NCBI GenBank assembly: GCA_028283655.1
Contig: JAPWKE010000003.1
Span: forward strand, 2,232,001 to 2,296,000
Length of the DNA stretch: 64,000 nt
Direction of reading: 5' to 3'
DNA from: Acidobacteriaceae bacterium
Lineage (GTDB): Bacteria; Acidobacteriota; Terriglobia; Terriglobales; Acidobacteriaceae
The notes under the pieces were generated by a model, which saw only the letters and a list, made by a program, of their open reading frames with translations, searched no databases and was not told where the DNA came from. The position numbers and the translations under genes are program-made. Below are positions 9,833 through 19,089 of the stretch, piece after piece. Positions within the stretch are counted from its first letter, which is position 1, and each line of letters begins with the position of its first letter.

Positions 9833-10027
9833 CATCCGCCTTCCAGTCGTGCAAGAGATAGCGGGTGTCACCCGGAGCATCCGGCAAAATCGCTGCTAAA
9901 TGGCTCATGCAGCGTCGGTTGCAATCCGGCCCGTAAACCATAGTAACATGCTTCTACCAAATTTGGGAAGTCGCAAATTCGGTTCTCCGTTTCCCCATAG
10001 CCTGCTCGCGCGAAGCTTGAGTCCAAC

Positions 10028-10912
10028 TCACTCCGAAAGACGCAGTGCGGCGATCAACGCCGCCAGCGCTGCCGGTTGGTTCCTCCGGCTGGGGTAGTAC
10101 AGGAAGAAGCCCGGGAAGACCGGGCACCACTCGCGCAGCACCTGCACCAGCTTCCCTTCTGCCACCAGTTTCGCGACCATCTGCTCCATCGCCATCCCGA
10201 TGCCGACGCCACGTAATGCGGATTCCACCACCAGTTCGGGGTCGTTCACGACGATCGGCCCCTGGGGGGCGAAGGTCATCGCGCGACTGCCTTTTTCGAA
10301 CTCCCAGCGGTAGACGCCAGAGCTGAAGCGGAACGCCACGCAGGCATGCTCCTTCAGGTCGCGAGGCGTACGCGGAGGCTTATGCCGCGCAAAGTACTCC
10401 GGCGACGCAAACGCAGCCAGTCGCATGTCCTCGCTGACGCGGACGGCGATCATCTCCTGCTGGATGAACTCGCCGATCTGGATCCCGGCGTCGAACTCGC
10501 CCGCCACCAGGTCCACGGGGTCGTTCGACGCCGTTATCTCCAGCACAATCTCGGGGTACTCCCGAACAAATCGCTCCAACTTCGGCAGCAGCACGAGATG
10601 CGCGGCCGTGCGCGACAGTACCAGCCTGATCCGTCCGGCTGGCTGCTCGCGCAGCTGGCGCACCTCGCCGAGCGAGCGTTCGATGCGCTGTAGCGCGGGG
10701 GTGAGGTCTTTCAGCAGCGCAGCGCCCGCCGCCGTAGGCGAAACGCTCCGCGTCGTCCTGGCCAGCAACTGCAGCCCCAGACGCTTCTCCAGCCCTCGCA
10801 TACTGTGGCTTAGGGCCGACTGCGATACACCCAACCGCGACGCCGCGCGTGTGAAGCTGCGCTCCTCCGCCACCACCGCAAATGCTGAAAGTTCGCCAAG
10901 ATCGTTTCGCAT
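10028..10912 (-). CDS. LysR-family transcriptional regulator
   Basis: A 294-residue LysR-type regulator. The N-terminal winged helix (LSAFAVVAEERSFTRAASRLGVSQSALSHSMRGLEKRLG) is textbook; the remaining 200 residues form the periplasmic-binding-like effector domain (RIRLVLSRTAAHLVLLP, DAGIQIGEFI). It is divergently transcribed from the aldo/keto reductase at 11021 with 108 bases between starts, the classical arrangement in which the LysR protein controls both genes. A 12-bp palindrome and a direct repeat lie in that gap, next to its own start codon. The effector is unknown. Confidence 0.93.
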   Translation of the reverse strand: MRNDLGELSAFAVVAEERSFTRAASRLGVSQSALSHSMRGLEKRLGLQLLARTTRSVSPTAAGAALLKDLTPALQRIERSLGEVRQLREQPAGRIRLVLSRTAAHLVLLPKLERFVREYPEIVLEITASNDPVDLVAGEFDAGIQIGEFIQQEMIAVRVSEDMRLAAFASPEYFARHKPPRTPRDLKEHACVAFRFSSGVYRWEFEKGSRAMTFAPQGPIVVNDPELVVESALRGVGIGMAMEQMVAKLVAEGKLVQVLREWCPVFPGFFLYYPSRRNQPAALAALIAALRLSE

Positions 10913-10938
10913 GATTCATGAATCTTACTCATCTTACT
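10913..10938. promoter_or_regulatory. Candidate LysR operator: palindrome plus tandem repeat
   Basis: GATTCATGAATC (10913-10924) is a perfect 12-bp palindrome abutting the LysR start codon. It runs into two copies of ATCTTACT (10922-10929 and 10931-10938) at 9-base spacing. The position in the divergent gap suggests autoregulation, but no T-N11-A box was established. Confidence 0.4.
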
Positions 10939-10981
10939 ATCCAAGTCAAACCCACTACCGCTCATAAACAAACAAGCCTAA

Positions 10982-12013
<1,032 letters not shown>

Positions 12014-12032
12014 CGCCTCATCCACAAATGCG

Positions 12033-12060
12033 AAAGGCGACGGAATCATCCGCCGCCTTT
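12033..12060. terminator. Terminator hairpin between convergent genes
   Basis: Stem AAAGGCG-a-CGGA / TCCG-c-CGCCTTT with a 4-base loop, followed by TTGCTGTTT. It lies between the converging aldo/keto reductase and OsmC genes. Confidence 0.7.
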
Positions 12061-12093
12061 TGCTGTTTCAATCTTCGTTGTTTCAGTCTTTGT

Positions 12094-12501
12094 CTATGCC
12101 CAGCTGATTTCGATCGGCGCATCCACCTCAGGATGCAGGCTCCGATGCACCGGGCAGGTGTGCGCCGCGCGCTCCAGCTTCACGCGGTTCAACTCGTCCA
12201 CCGGCTTTGTGATCTGCACCTTCACCGCCAGACGGGCGATCTTGCGCGGAGGCGCGGCAGACATTTCCTTCTCCACCGTTGCCGTCGCGCCGTCCATGTC
12301 GATACCCAGCGTGCGTGCCTGAATCGCCATCGTCGTCAGGATGCAGCTCGCAAGTCCCGTTGCGACCAGGTCCGTCGGGGAAAAGCTCTCGCCCAACCCC
12401 TGATTGTCCTTCGGTGCATCCGTGAAGAGCACCGTACCGGAAGGCTCATGCACGGTCTTGCAGTGCAGTTGGCCTTCGTACTCCAGCGAAATCTTTACCA
12501 T
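12094..12501 (-). CDS. OsmC/Ohr family protein
   Basis: A 135-residue OsmC-superfamily protein. The two reactive cysteines are visible in ATGLASCILTTM and AAHTCPVHRSL; in this family they reduce organic hydroperoxides in a homodimer. The second motif resembles the YhfA/OsmC branch more than Ohr. Its start lies eight bases after the topA stop on the same strand, so it is probably the second gene of a topA operon. Peroxide-detoxifying activity is inferred from the family only. Confidence 0.9.
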   Translation of the reverse strand: MVKISLEYEGQLHCKTVHEPSGTVLFTDAPKDNQGLGESFSPTDLVATGLASCILTTMAIQARTLGIDMDGATATVEKEMSAAPPRKIARLAVKVQITKPVDELNRVKLERAAHTCPVHRSLHPEVDAPIEISWA

Positions 12502-12509
12502 CGTTTCCT

Positions 12510-15428
12510 CTACGCCAACGCCACCGGGCGCGTCTTCTCAGGGTCCGGTTTGGCGAGCTCTTCCTTCACCTTCGGCGGACCAATCTTCTTCTCGAACGAG
12601 CACTCCGGCGTGGTCTGCACCACCTCGGCCTCACCCTTCTTTGCGCGACGCTTCGGCATCTTCTCCGAGTTGTTCGGGCAGACGAGGAACGTTCCCTCGC
12701 TGTTCGACACCTCGACCAGGTACGCCGAGTCGCACTGCGGGCAAGTCTCGTTCACGAGCTTCTGATTGCTCGTGAAGTCGCACTTCGGATAGCGCGTGCA
12801 GCCGTAGAACGTATCGCCGCGACGGTTCTTACGCACCGCCACTTCGCTGCCGCACTTCGGGCAAGGCACGTCGAGCAGCTCCTGCTTCACGTACTTGCAC
12901 TTCGGATAGCCAGAGCACGCAATGAACTCACCGTACTGACCATCACGCTGCAACAGCGGCTTGCCACACTTTGGGCACGGCTCCTCAAGCTGCACCGGAG
13001 GCTTCGACTGCACCTTCTGCGTGAGCTTGCGGATGGTCTTGCACGGGGGATCTTCGTTGTAGCCGGGGCAAGCCATGAACGGCCCCCAAGGCCCGTTGCG
13101 CAACACCATCGTGCGGCCGCAGTTGTCGCAGGCTTCTTCCTGTTCGTCGGCAGCGTCCGCACCCGGAACCGTGAGGTCGGGCTTAGCCTCGATGTTTTCC
13201 TTCGTGAAGTCGCAGCTGTCCGGGTCGACAACAACCTTCTTCCACTGCTTGATCGCTGTCTGCAGCGTAGCGCCCAGCTTGCTGCGGTCGCTGACGTCCA
13301 CATGCTGCTCGTCGCCGTCCTCATCCAGACCGCGGACGACAACGTCCATCGGGCCAAACTTGTCTTCGACCTTCTGGAGCACCGCCTGAACGTCCTTCTT
13401 CATCGCCGCGGCGCTCACCGCTACCGGCTTCTCCTTCGAGAAGTTTGAGCAGGAGAAGAACGATCCAAACTTGCCCCACTTCAACACCAGCGGAGCGCCG
13501 CACTTCTCGCAAACTTCGCCAGAAGGCTTCTCCCACGCCTTGATGTCTTCCATGTCGTTCTCGGCCACCTTGAGCTCTTTCTCAAGATGCCCGTAGAAGC
13601 CGTTCAGCAGCTCCGTCCACTTCTCCGTGCCAGCTTCCACGGCATCCAACTCGTTCTCGAGCCCGGCCGTGTACTCCACCTTGAAGATATACGGGAAGTT
13701 CTTTACCAGCAGGTCCGTCACGACCATGCCAATCTCCGTCGGCACCAGCTTCGCGCGGATCTTTTTGACATAGTCGCGCTCCTGGATGGTGTTGATGATC
13801 GACGCGTATGTCGACGGGCGGCCGATACCGTTCTCTTCCAACGTCTTCACGAGCGAAGCTTCGTTGAAGCGTGGTGGCGGCTGCGTAAACTTCTGCTGCG
13901 TATCGACCGAGATCTTCCGCAGTGCGGCGCCGTTGTCCAGTGCAGGCAGACGACGGTCCGCCGAGCCTTCTTCGCTCGTCGCATCCTTCGCGGCTTCCGC
14001 ATCCGCATCGCCGTCGGCTGCGCTTTCTGCGGCCTTCGCTTCAAGCTTTGCCGCAGCCTCGGTCGCACGCGTATCGCGTGCCGCCTTGGCCTTCTTCGTC
14101 TCTTCCTCGTACCACAGGAAGCCCGCAAACTTCAGCACCGAACCCGTCGTGCGGAAGTCATAGCTAAGTTCGGCCTTGGCCTGGATATCGACTGTCGTCT
14201 GGTCGAAGACAGCAGGAACCATCTGGCTCGTTACGGCACGCTCCCAGATCAGCGAGTAGAGCCGGAACTGCTCGTCGCTCAGGTACTTGCGCACAAACTC
14301 CGGCGTGTACGTCACGCTCGTCGGGCGGATGGCTTCGTGCGCATCCTGCGCGTCTTTCTTGGACACATAGACGTTCGGCGTCGCTGGAATGTACTGGTCG
14401 CCGAGTTGCTTGCGAACATGCTCACGGATGGCATCAATAGCGTCCGGGCTCATACGCGTCGAGTCAGTACGCATGTAGGTGATCAGACCGACCGTACCTT
14501 CGGCGCCGAGCTCGATACCTTCGTACAAACGCTGCGCCACGCCCATCGTGCGACGTACGCCAAAGCCCAACCGGCCTGCGGCCTGCTGCTGCAGTTGCGA
14601 GGTCGTAAACGGGGCCTTCGGCTTGCGGCGAACTTCCTTCTTTTCGACGGAACGGACGTTCCACGTTGCGCGCTCAAGCTGCGCCAGAACCTCGTCCACT
14701 GCCGCCTTATCGGGCAACGCGTTGGCGATGTACTTGCCCGCTTCCGAGCGGTCTTCCACGCGCACCGGCTGACCGGAAACACCGACCATGCGTGCCGTAA
14801 ACTCTCCGCCACCAGACTGCGGCGTCAGCACCGCATCTATATTCCAGTACTCGGTTTCGGGGAACGCCGCGATAGCCCGCTCGCGCTCCACGATCAGGCG
14901 CAGCGCCACGGTCTGGACGCGGCCAGCGGAGAGCCCACGCTTCACCTTGTCCCAGAGCAGCGGGGAGATCTGATACCCCACCAGACGATCGAGCACACGG
15001 CGCGTCTGCTGGGCGTCCACGCGGTTCTCATCGACCTCGCGTGTGTGCTTGAACGCTTCGTTGACGGCCTTCTTCGTAATTTCGTTGAAGGTCACGCGCT
15101 TAACCGGCGTGTTCTTCTTTACCGCGGGCAGGAGCTGCATCTTCAGATGCGCAGCAATCGCTTCTCCTTCGCGGTCAGGATCGGGCGCCAGGAAGACGGC
15201 GTCAGACTTCGCCGCCAGCTTCTTCAGGCGGTCGACCACCTTCTCTTTGCCCGGCGACACGATCAGCGTCGGCTCAAAGGTGCGGCGCTTCAACTCCACG
15301 CCAATGTCGTTCTTTGGCAGGTCCATGATGTGCCCAATCGAGGCTTCCACCACGTAATCACTGCCGAGATATTTGCCGATCGTCTTCGCCTTTGCCGGCG
15401 ACTCTACGATGACGAGATTCTTTGCCAT
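12510..15428 (-). CDS. topA: DNA topoisomerase I
   Basis: Type IA topoisomerase (972 residues) that relaxes negative supercoils. The Toprim domain opens the protein (VIVESPAKAKTIGKYLG; DPDREGEAIAAHL) and the active-site tyrosine is in LITYMRTDSTR at about residue 318. Five C-terminal zinc-ribbon modules (CEKCG, CDNCG, CPKCG, CPKCG, CPQCD) are present, more than the usual three. A charged Ala/Glu/Asp-rich insertion of roughly 60 residues (from KAKAARDTRATEAA to SADRRLPALD) splits the conserved region ahead of the ALRKISVDTQQKFTQPPPRFNEASLVK motif. AAGGGGA precedes the ATG. Confidence 0.97.
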   Translation of the reverse strand: MAKNLVIVESPAKAKTIGKYLGSDYVVEASIGHIMDLPKNDIGVELKRRTFEPTLIVSPGKEKVVDRLKKLAAKSDAVFLAPDPDREGEAIAAHLKMQLLPAVKKNTPVKRVTFNEITKKAVNEAFKHTREVDENRVDAQQTRRVLDRLVGYQISPLLWDKVKRGLSAGRVQTVALRLIVERERAIAAFPETEYWNIDAVLTPQSGGGEFTARMVGVSGQPVRVEDRSEAGKYIANALPDKAAVDEVLAQLERATWNVRSVEKKEVRRKPKAPFTTSQLQQQAAGRLGFGVRRTMGVAQRLYEGIELGAEGTVGLITYMRTDSTRMSPDAIDAIREHVRKQLGDQYIPATPNVYVSKKDAQDAHEAIRPTSVTYTPEFVRKYLSDEQFRLYSLIWERAVTSQMVPAVFDQTTVDIQAKAELSYDFRTTGSVLKFAGFLWYEEETKKAKAARDTRATEAAAKLEAKAAESAADGDADAEAAKDATSEEGSADRRLPALDNGAALRKISVDTQQKFTQPPPRFNEASLVKTLEENGIGRPSTYASIINTIQERDYVKKIRAKLVPTEIGMVVTDLLVKNFPYIFKVEYTAGLENELDAVEAGTEKWTELLNGFYGHLEKELKVAENDMEDIKAWEKPSGEVCEKCGAPLVLKWGKFGSFFSCSNFSKEKPVAVSAAAMKKDVQAVLQKVEDKFGPMDVVVRGLDEDGDEQHVDVSDRSKLGATLQTAIKQWKKVVVDPDSCDFTKENIEAKPDLTVPGADAADEQEEACDNCGRTMVLRNGPWGPFMACPGYNEDPPCKTIRKLTQKVQSKPPVQLEEPCPKCGKPLLQRDGQYGEFIACSGYPKCKYVKQELLDVPCPKCGSEVAVRKNRRGDTFYGCTRYPKCDFTSNQKLVNETCPQCDSAYLVEVSNSEGTFLVCPNNSEKMPKRRAKKGEAEVVQTTPECSFEKKIGPPKVKEELAKPDPEKTRPVALA

Positions 15429-15803
15429 TGTTCCCCTTCACCACACGCGGCTCACACCGCCTTCGACGTTCCCATCCGCCAGCTGTCACCAGCCATTCGG
15501 TACGTCGGTCACACTTCGAAACGCTTCCGTCAGCACTCCCGGGGGAGTATTGCCGCCAACTTCGGCCAATGAATAAGGAAACTAACACGTCGCTCCGACG
15601 CCAAGTCAATCTCCCTGCTGAAAACTCTTCAGCCAACGACTCCAGTCCCTCCACTAGACGCACGCCCAGCGAATTCGTTGCATCGTGTACCGATAAACGT
15701 TCAGGAATCCCTGCGTTTATTAGCCTTCTGCTCGCTACATTGGTGGCCACGGGACAGGGCAATGGGGGGCGGGTCTCCGATCAAACGACCAAACCACCCC
15801 ACC
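15429..15803. other. 375-base intergenic region between dprA and topA
   Basis: No gene is supported here. A minus-strand open frame spans 15358-15762 but overlaps the topA start and has no recognisable product. The region presumably carries the topA promoter and the dprA 3' end; a CCCGGGGGAGT stretch near 15538 is GC-rich, but I see no convincing terminator or RNA structure. Confidence 0.5.
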
Positions 15804-16979
15804 CTACATTGACCGCAAATAATTCTTCCCGGGCATCTGCCGTACCCTGCCCGCGAGCTCCAACTCAAACAGTGCGGTAAAAATCTCGCCGCTTGCCAGA
15901 GTGCCCGCCAGCGCCTCGATCAGTTCATCCAACTGCACCGGCTCATCCGCGCGCAGACACTCCAGGACGCGCCGCTCATTCTCCCCCAAAGACAGCGCTC
16001 CCTCGCGATCGAACAACGACGGCGCCGTGTCTGCCTTCGCAGCAGAAGAGGAGATCTGCCGGTCTTCCAACTCCACCCGCACCTGCGAGGGCAGGTCCTC
16101 CCACACATCCTCCCAGGTCGCCGTCAGCTTGGCTCCCTGCTTGATGAGCGTGTTCGGTCCCCACGAGTTCTTGTTCGTCACGTTGCCCGGTACGGCGTAC
16201 ACATCGCGGCCCTGCTCCAGCGCGCAACGCGCCGTAATGCGCGTGCCAGAGTACTCCGCGGCCTCGATCACCAGAACGCCGACGCTCATGCCGCTCAGCG
16301 TCCGGTTGCGGATCGGAAAGTTCTGCGGCGCGGGAAAGGTGCCCATTGGGAACTCGCTGAGCAGCGCACCACCGGCGGCCACAATTTCTTCGGCCAGCCG
16401 CTTGTTCTCCTTGGGATAGATCACGTCGATCCCTGTTCCCCAGACGGCAACGGTCTTCCCTTTGGCTTCCAGTGCGCCACGATGCGCGGCCGTATCCACG
16501 CCACGCGCCATGCCGCTGAAGATAGCCACACCGCGGGCAGCCAGATCGCGACTCAACATCTGCGCCATGCCCTGTCCGTAGGGCGAAGGCTGTCTCGTCC
16601 CCACCACGGCAATCCCTGGCGCGTTCAGCACTGCAAGATCGCCCCGCACCCACAACACCGGCGGCGGGTCATAGATCTGCAGAAGCCCGCCGGGATACGC
16701 TTCATCCTCGGGACAAACAATCGCTGCGCCAGAGTCGGTCGCCCTGCCGTACTCCGCCAGCGCCGCCGACCGTGCACGGCCGTCGGCTACGAACTGGGCT
16801 GCTTTTGCCGTCATCCCGGAGCCTTCGAGCTCGGTCAGAGACATGGCAAAAACTCGTTCCGGCTCCACGGCGCGCTGCATCACGCGCCCAATCCTCGTCG
16901 GGCCCATCTCCGGCGACAACGCCAGCGCCAGCCAGGCTAGACGACGCTCCTCCACCACGGCAACACTCACCGCACCCAT
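15804..16979 (-). CDS. dprA: DNA processing protein DprA
   Basis: A 391-residue Smf/DprA protein that loads RecA on incoming single-stranded DNA during natural transformation. It shows an N-terminal SAM-like region, a Rossmann core (VGTRQPSPYGQ; FSGMARGVDTAAHRGAL; VWGTGIDVIYPKEN; LLSEFPMGTFPAPQNFPIRNR; AAEYSGTRITA) and a C-terminal winged-helix domain (LIEALAGTLASGEIFTALFELELAGRVRQMPG). With the type IV pilus genes at the far end of the window it is compatible with competence. It lies upstream of topA on the same strand, a common pairing, and diverges from mqnA. Confidence 0.95.
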   Translation of the reverse strand: MGAVSVAVVEERRLAWLALALSPEMGPTRIGRVMQRAVEPERVFAMSLTELEGSGMTAKAAQFVADGRARSAALAEYGRATDSGAAIVCPEDEAYPGGLLQIYDPPPVLWVRGDLAVLNAPGIAVVGTRQPSPYGQGMAQMLSRDLAARGVAIFSGMARGVDTAAHRGALEAKGKTVAVWGTGIDVIYPKENKRLAEEIVAAGGALLSEFPMGTFPAPQNFPIRNRTLSGMSVGVLVIEAAEYSGTRITARCALEQGRDVYAVPGNVTNKNSWGPNTLIKQGAKLTATWEDVWEDLPSQVRVELEDRQISSSAAKADTAPSLFDREGALSLGENERRVLECLRADEPVQLDELIEALAGTLASGEIFTALFELELAGRVRQMPGKNYLRSM

Positions 16980-17028
16980 ACGCGCAAACCTCTCAGCAGC
17001 GATTCGATGCGGCCAGAGTAACAGAGGG

Positions 17029-17157
17029 GCGAGGGTTTAGGGCGCAGGGTTTAGGGCGCAGAACTCAGAGAGCGGAGAGTTGCCACACCTTGCCCTTTAC
17101 GACGAAAACATCAACGCCGCGGCCCTACACCCTAAATCCTGAGCCCTAAACCCTCGC
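17029..17157. repeat. Long inverted repeat with tandem TTTAGGG-containing units
   Basis: Left arm 17029-17061 and right arm 17125-17157 are inverted copies of one another (29 of 33 positions match), with a 63-base loop. Each arm is GCGAG followed by two units of the form GGTTTAGGG. It lies in the divergent dprA/mqnA gap and resembles in layout the repeat at 43143-43248. Confidence 0.85.
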
Positions 17158-17168
17158 TTCTCCAGGCG

Positions 17169-17174
17169 TATCCT
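17169..17174 (+). promoter_or_regulatory. Candidate -10 box of mqnA (leaderless mRNA)
   Basis: TATCCT ends six bases before the GTG at 17181, and no ribosome site is present. A start of transcription at or next to the start codon is implied. Confidence 0.4.
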
Positions 17175-17180
17175 TAACCC

Positions 17181-18056
17181 GTGCCGTTACGTGTTGCTGC
17201 CATCTCGTTTTTGAATCCTGCTCCGCTCCTGTACAACTTCGAGCACGAGCCCGCCGCCACCGAACTGCATACCCGTTACAAGGTGCGCTACACCGTCCCC
17301 TCGGCCTGTGCGCGGTTGCTACATACGGGCGAGGCCGACCTCGGCCTGATCCCCATCGCAGCCCTTACGCCAGAGCTGGTCGTCGTCCCGGGTTGCACCA
17401 TCGCCTCGCTGCATGATGTTCGCTCGATCCTGCTGCTGGTGAAGAACCCCGACAACCTGCCCGCGCAGGAAGCCCTGCAACGCGTTTGCACCATCGCCGC
17501 CGACAGCGCCTCACGCTCCTCGCAGGCCTACACGCATCTGCTCTTCGAACTTTGGAACGCCACCCGGCCGCACTTCGACGAGGCCTCCGCCGAGCCGCTC
17601 GCCATGCTCGCGCATCACGACGCCGCGCTACTCATCGGCGACCCCGCCCTCCGGGCCCGCGAGCGTCGTACCGCCATCGACCAGGCCCATGGCCGCGAAA
17701 ACCTCCTCTGGCTCGATCTTGCCGAGTTGTGGAACGAGCACACCGGCCTGCCCTGGGTCGCCGCCGTCTGGGCCGCCCGACCCGAAGCACTCGAGCCGAA
17801 CGGCTTCACCCCGGCTTCGCTCACAGCCGACCTGCTGGCCAGCCGCGATGCCGGCATGGCCAACGTCGCTGCGCTCGTCGCCGAATGGGCTCCGCGCCTG
17901 GACCTCCCGCACTCCGTCGTCGAGCATTATCTAACCAAAAACATCCACTACGTTCTCGACGATCGCTGCATCGAAACCATCGGGCTCTTCCGCAAACTCG
18001 CCGCCGAAAACGGTACGCTTCCCCCGCTGCCGGAGCTGCGCTTTCTTGGTGCCTGA
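17181..18056 (+). CDS. mqnA: Chorismate dehydratase MqnA (futalosine pathway of menaquinone synthesis)
   Basis: A 291-residue periplasmic-binding-like fold enzyme that dehydrates chorismate to 3-[(1-carboxyvinyl)oxy]benzoate, the first step of the futalosine route. Family landmarks are AAISFLNPAPLLYNFE at the start, SACARLLHTGEADLGLIPIAAL, a SRSSQAYTHLL motif, and LPWVAAVWAARPEAL. The start is GTG. The organism therefore probably makes menaquinone without the MenFDHCEB route. Other mqn genes are not in this window. It is followed after 57 bases by a VTT-domain membrane protein. Confidence 0.93.
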   Translation: MPLRVAAISFLNPAPLLYNFEHEPAATELHTRYKVRYTVPSACARLLHTGEADLGLIPIAALTPELVVVPGCTIASLHDVRSILLLVKNPDNLPAQEALQRVCTIAADSASRSSQAYTHLLFELWNATRPHFDEASAEPLAMLAHHDAALLIGDPALRARERRTAIDQAHGRENLLWLDLAELWNEHTGLPWVAAVWAARPEALEPNGFTPASLTADLLASRDAGMANVAALVAEWAPRLDLPHSVVEHYLTKNIHYVLDDRCIETIGLFRKLAAENGTLPPLPELRFLGA

Positions 18057-18113
18057 CGATTTGCCTCTCAATCTGCGAGTCTTCCAGCCGCTAATTCGCG
18101 TCCTAACCAGAAC

Positions 18114-18797
18114 GTGATCCATGCGCCCCAAGCCGCGAGCGCTGCTCTCTTCGGTTTCTTTGCCGAGGCCGGGAGTCCCCTGCTTCGAAAACTCTTCCAC
18201 TTCGGCCTCGCCGGTCTCTTCCTCGTCTCTGCCGTGGACAGCTCCTTCGTTCCGCTACCGATTCCCGGCGTCACCGACATCATGCTGCTGCTCTACGCCG
18301 CTGCCAAAAGCAATCCGATCCTGCTGCTCACGCTCAGCACCGCGGGCTCTGCGCTGGGTGGGTTCGTCTCGCACTCGGTGGGCCAGGCGGGCGGCAAGCA
18401 GTTTCTTGAAAAGCACGTCCCTGAGCGCATTCTCGGTCGCGTTACCGGCTGGATGGAGCACAACGCCATCCTCTCCGTCGCGCTGCCCGCGATTCTGCCG
18501 CCGCCGGTTCCGCTCGCGCCCTTCGTGCTCGCCGCAGGTGCGGCACACATGTCGCGCAAACGGTTCATGACGGCCTTTACGATCAGCCGCTGCGCCCGGC
18601 ATGCGATCGCCATCTGGCTTGGCATTTCCTACGGACGCAACGTTCTCCACCTTTGGGACTCCTTCTCAAGCAAGTGGGGAGTCACCATCCTGATCGCCTT
18701 CTGGAGCATCACGCTGCTCTTCACCGGCATCGGCATCTACAAGCTCATCAAGACCTCCCGCGCCGTGAGCCCGCAAAGCAACAAAGCCGCCGCTTAG
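18114..18797 (+). CDS. VTT-domain (DedA/YqaA-like) membrane protein
   Basis: A 227-residue inner-membrane protein. The central VTT/SNARE-associated region is recognisable: FLVSAVDSSFVPLPIPGVTDIMLLL, TLSTAGSALGGFVSHSVGQAGGKQFL and ILPPPVPLAPFVLAAGAAHMSRKRFMTAF. About five membrane segments are visible, ending with one near residues 190-210 and a Lys/Ser-rich cytosolic tail. Members have been linked to lipid scrambling, membrane integrity and proton-motive force; the exact role here is unknown. GTG is used as the start, just ahead of an in-frame ATG-poor N-terminus. Confidence 0.85.
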   Translation: MIHAPQAASAALFGFFAEAGSPLLRKLFHFGLAGLFLVSAVDSSFVPLPIPGVTDIMLLLYAAAKSNPILLLTLSTAGSALGGFVSHSVGQAGGKQFLEKHVPERILGRVTGWMEHNAILSVALPAILPPPVPLAPFVLAAGAAHMSRKRFMTAFTISRCARHAIAIWLGISYGRNVLHLWDSFSSKWGVTILIAFWSITLLFTGIGIYKLIKTSRAVSPQSNKAAA

Positions 18798-18848
18798 CCT
18801 TCTTTGCCCGCTCTACCGCTGGTCCCGACTTTTCCACCCACACCCTGA

Positions 18849-18854
18849 TAGAAT
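18849..18854 (+). promoter_or_regulatory. -10 box of the SRP RNA gene
   Basis: TAGAAT ends seven bases before the first base of the predicted SRP RNA, the normal distance to a transcription start. No good -35 box was found. Confidence 0.55.
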
Positions 18855-18861
18855 CATTCGT

Positions 18862-18961
18862 GTGCCGGGTCCTACGCGACGCGGTCCCGCCAACCCCGCC
18901 AGGTCCGGAAGGAAGCAACGGTAACGGGTCACCACGGGCGCAGTAGGTCAACCCGGCGCAT
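18862..18961 (+). ncRNA. ffs: Signal recognition particle RNA (small bacterial, 4.5S-type)
   Basis: The RNA scaffold of the signal recognition particle, which targets membrane proteins with Ffh. About 100 nt. Both ends pair (GTGCCGGGT...with ACCCGGCGCA) and the apical domain-IV signature is complete: CCAGGTCCGGAAGGAAGCAA near 18898-18917, followed by the complementary ACGGGTCACC side and CGCAGTAGGTC. It sits between the VTT protein gene and fabH with its own -10 box. Exact ends are approximate to a few bases. Confidence 0.93.
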
Positions 18962-19089
18962 ATTTCCATCCCCCTACAACTCATGCTGTGCAAAGCGGTT
19001 ACGGCCTCTGTGCGCGCCGTCACCTCATGACGAAACGCATATCCGCTACAATCCTCCTTGGCCACCGCGCATTTGGAGGAGTTTTCGTT

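Noticed and set aside
13587-15572. 661-residue plus-strand open frame antisense to topA
   Set aside because: It lies opposite the intact topA gene, has no domain, and long antisense frames are expected in GC-rich DNA.
15358-15762. 134-residue minus-strand open frame in the dprA/topA gap
   Set aside because: It overlaps the topA start by about 70 bases in another frame and has no recognisable product or good ribosome site.
17029-17157. Eukaryotic telomere contamination suggested by TTTAGGG repeats
   Set aside because: Only two units per arm, arranged as an inverted repeat between bacterial genes; a telomere would be a long uniform array.
18988-19089. Longer fabH start at 18988
   Set aside because: It lacks a ribosome site and begins next to the SRP RNA; the TTG at 19090 has GGAGGAG at ideal spacing.
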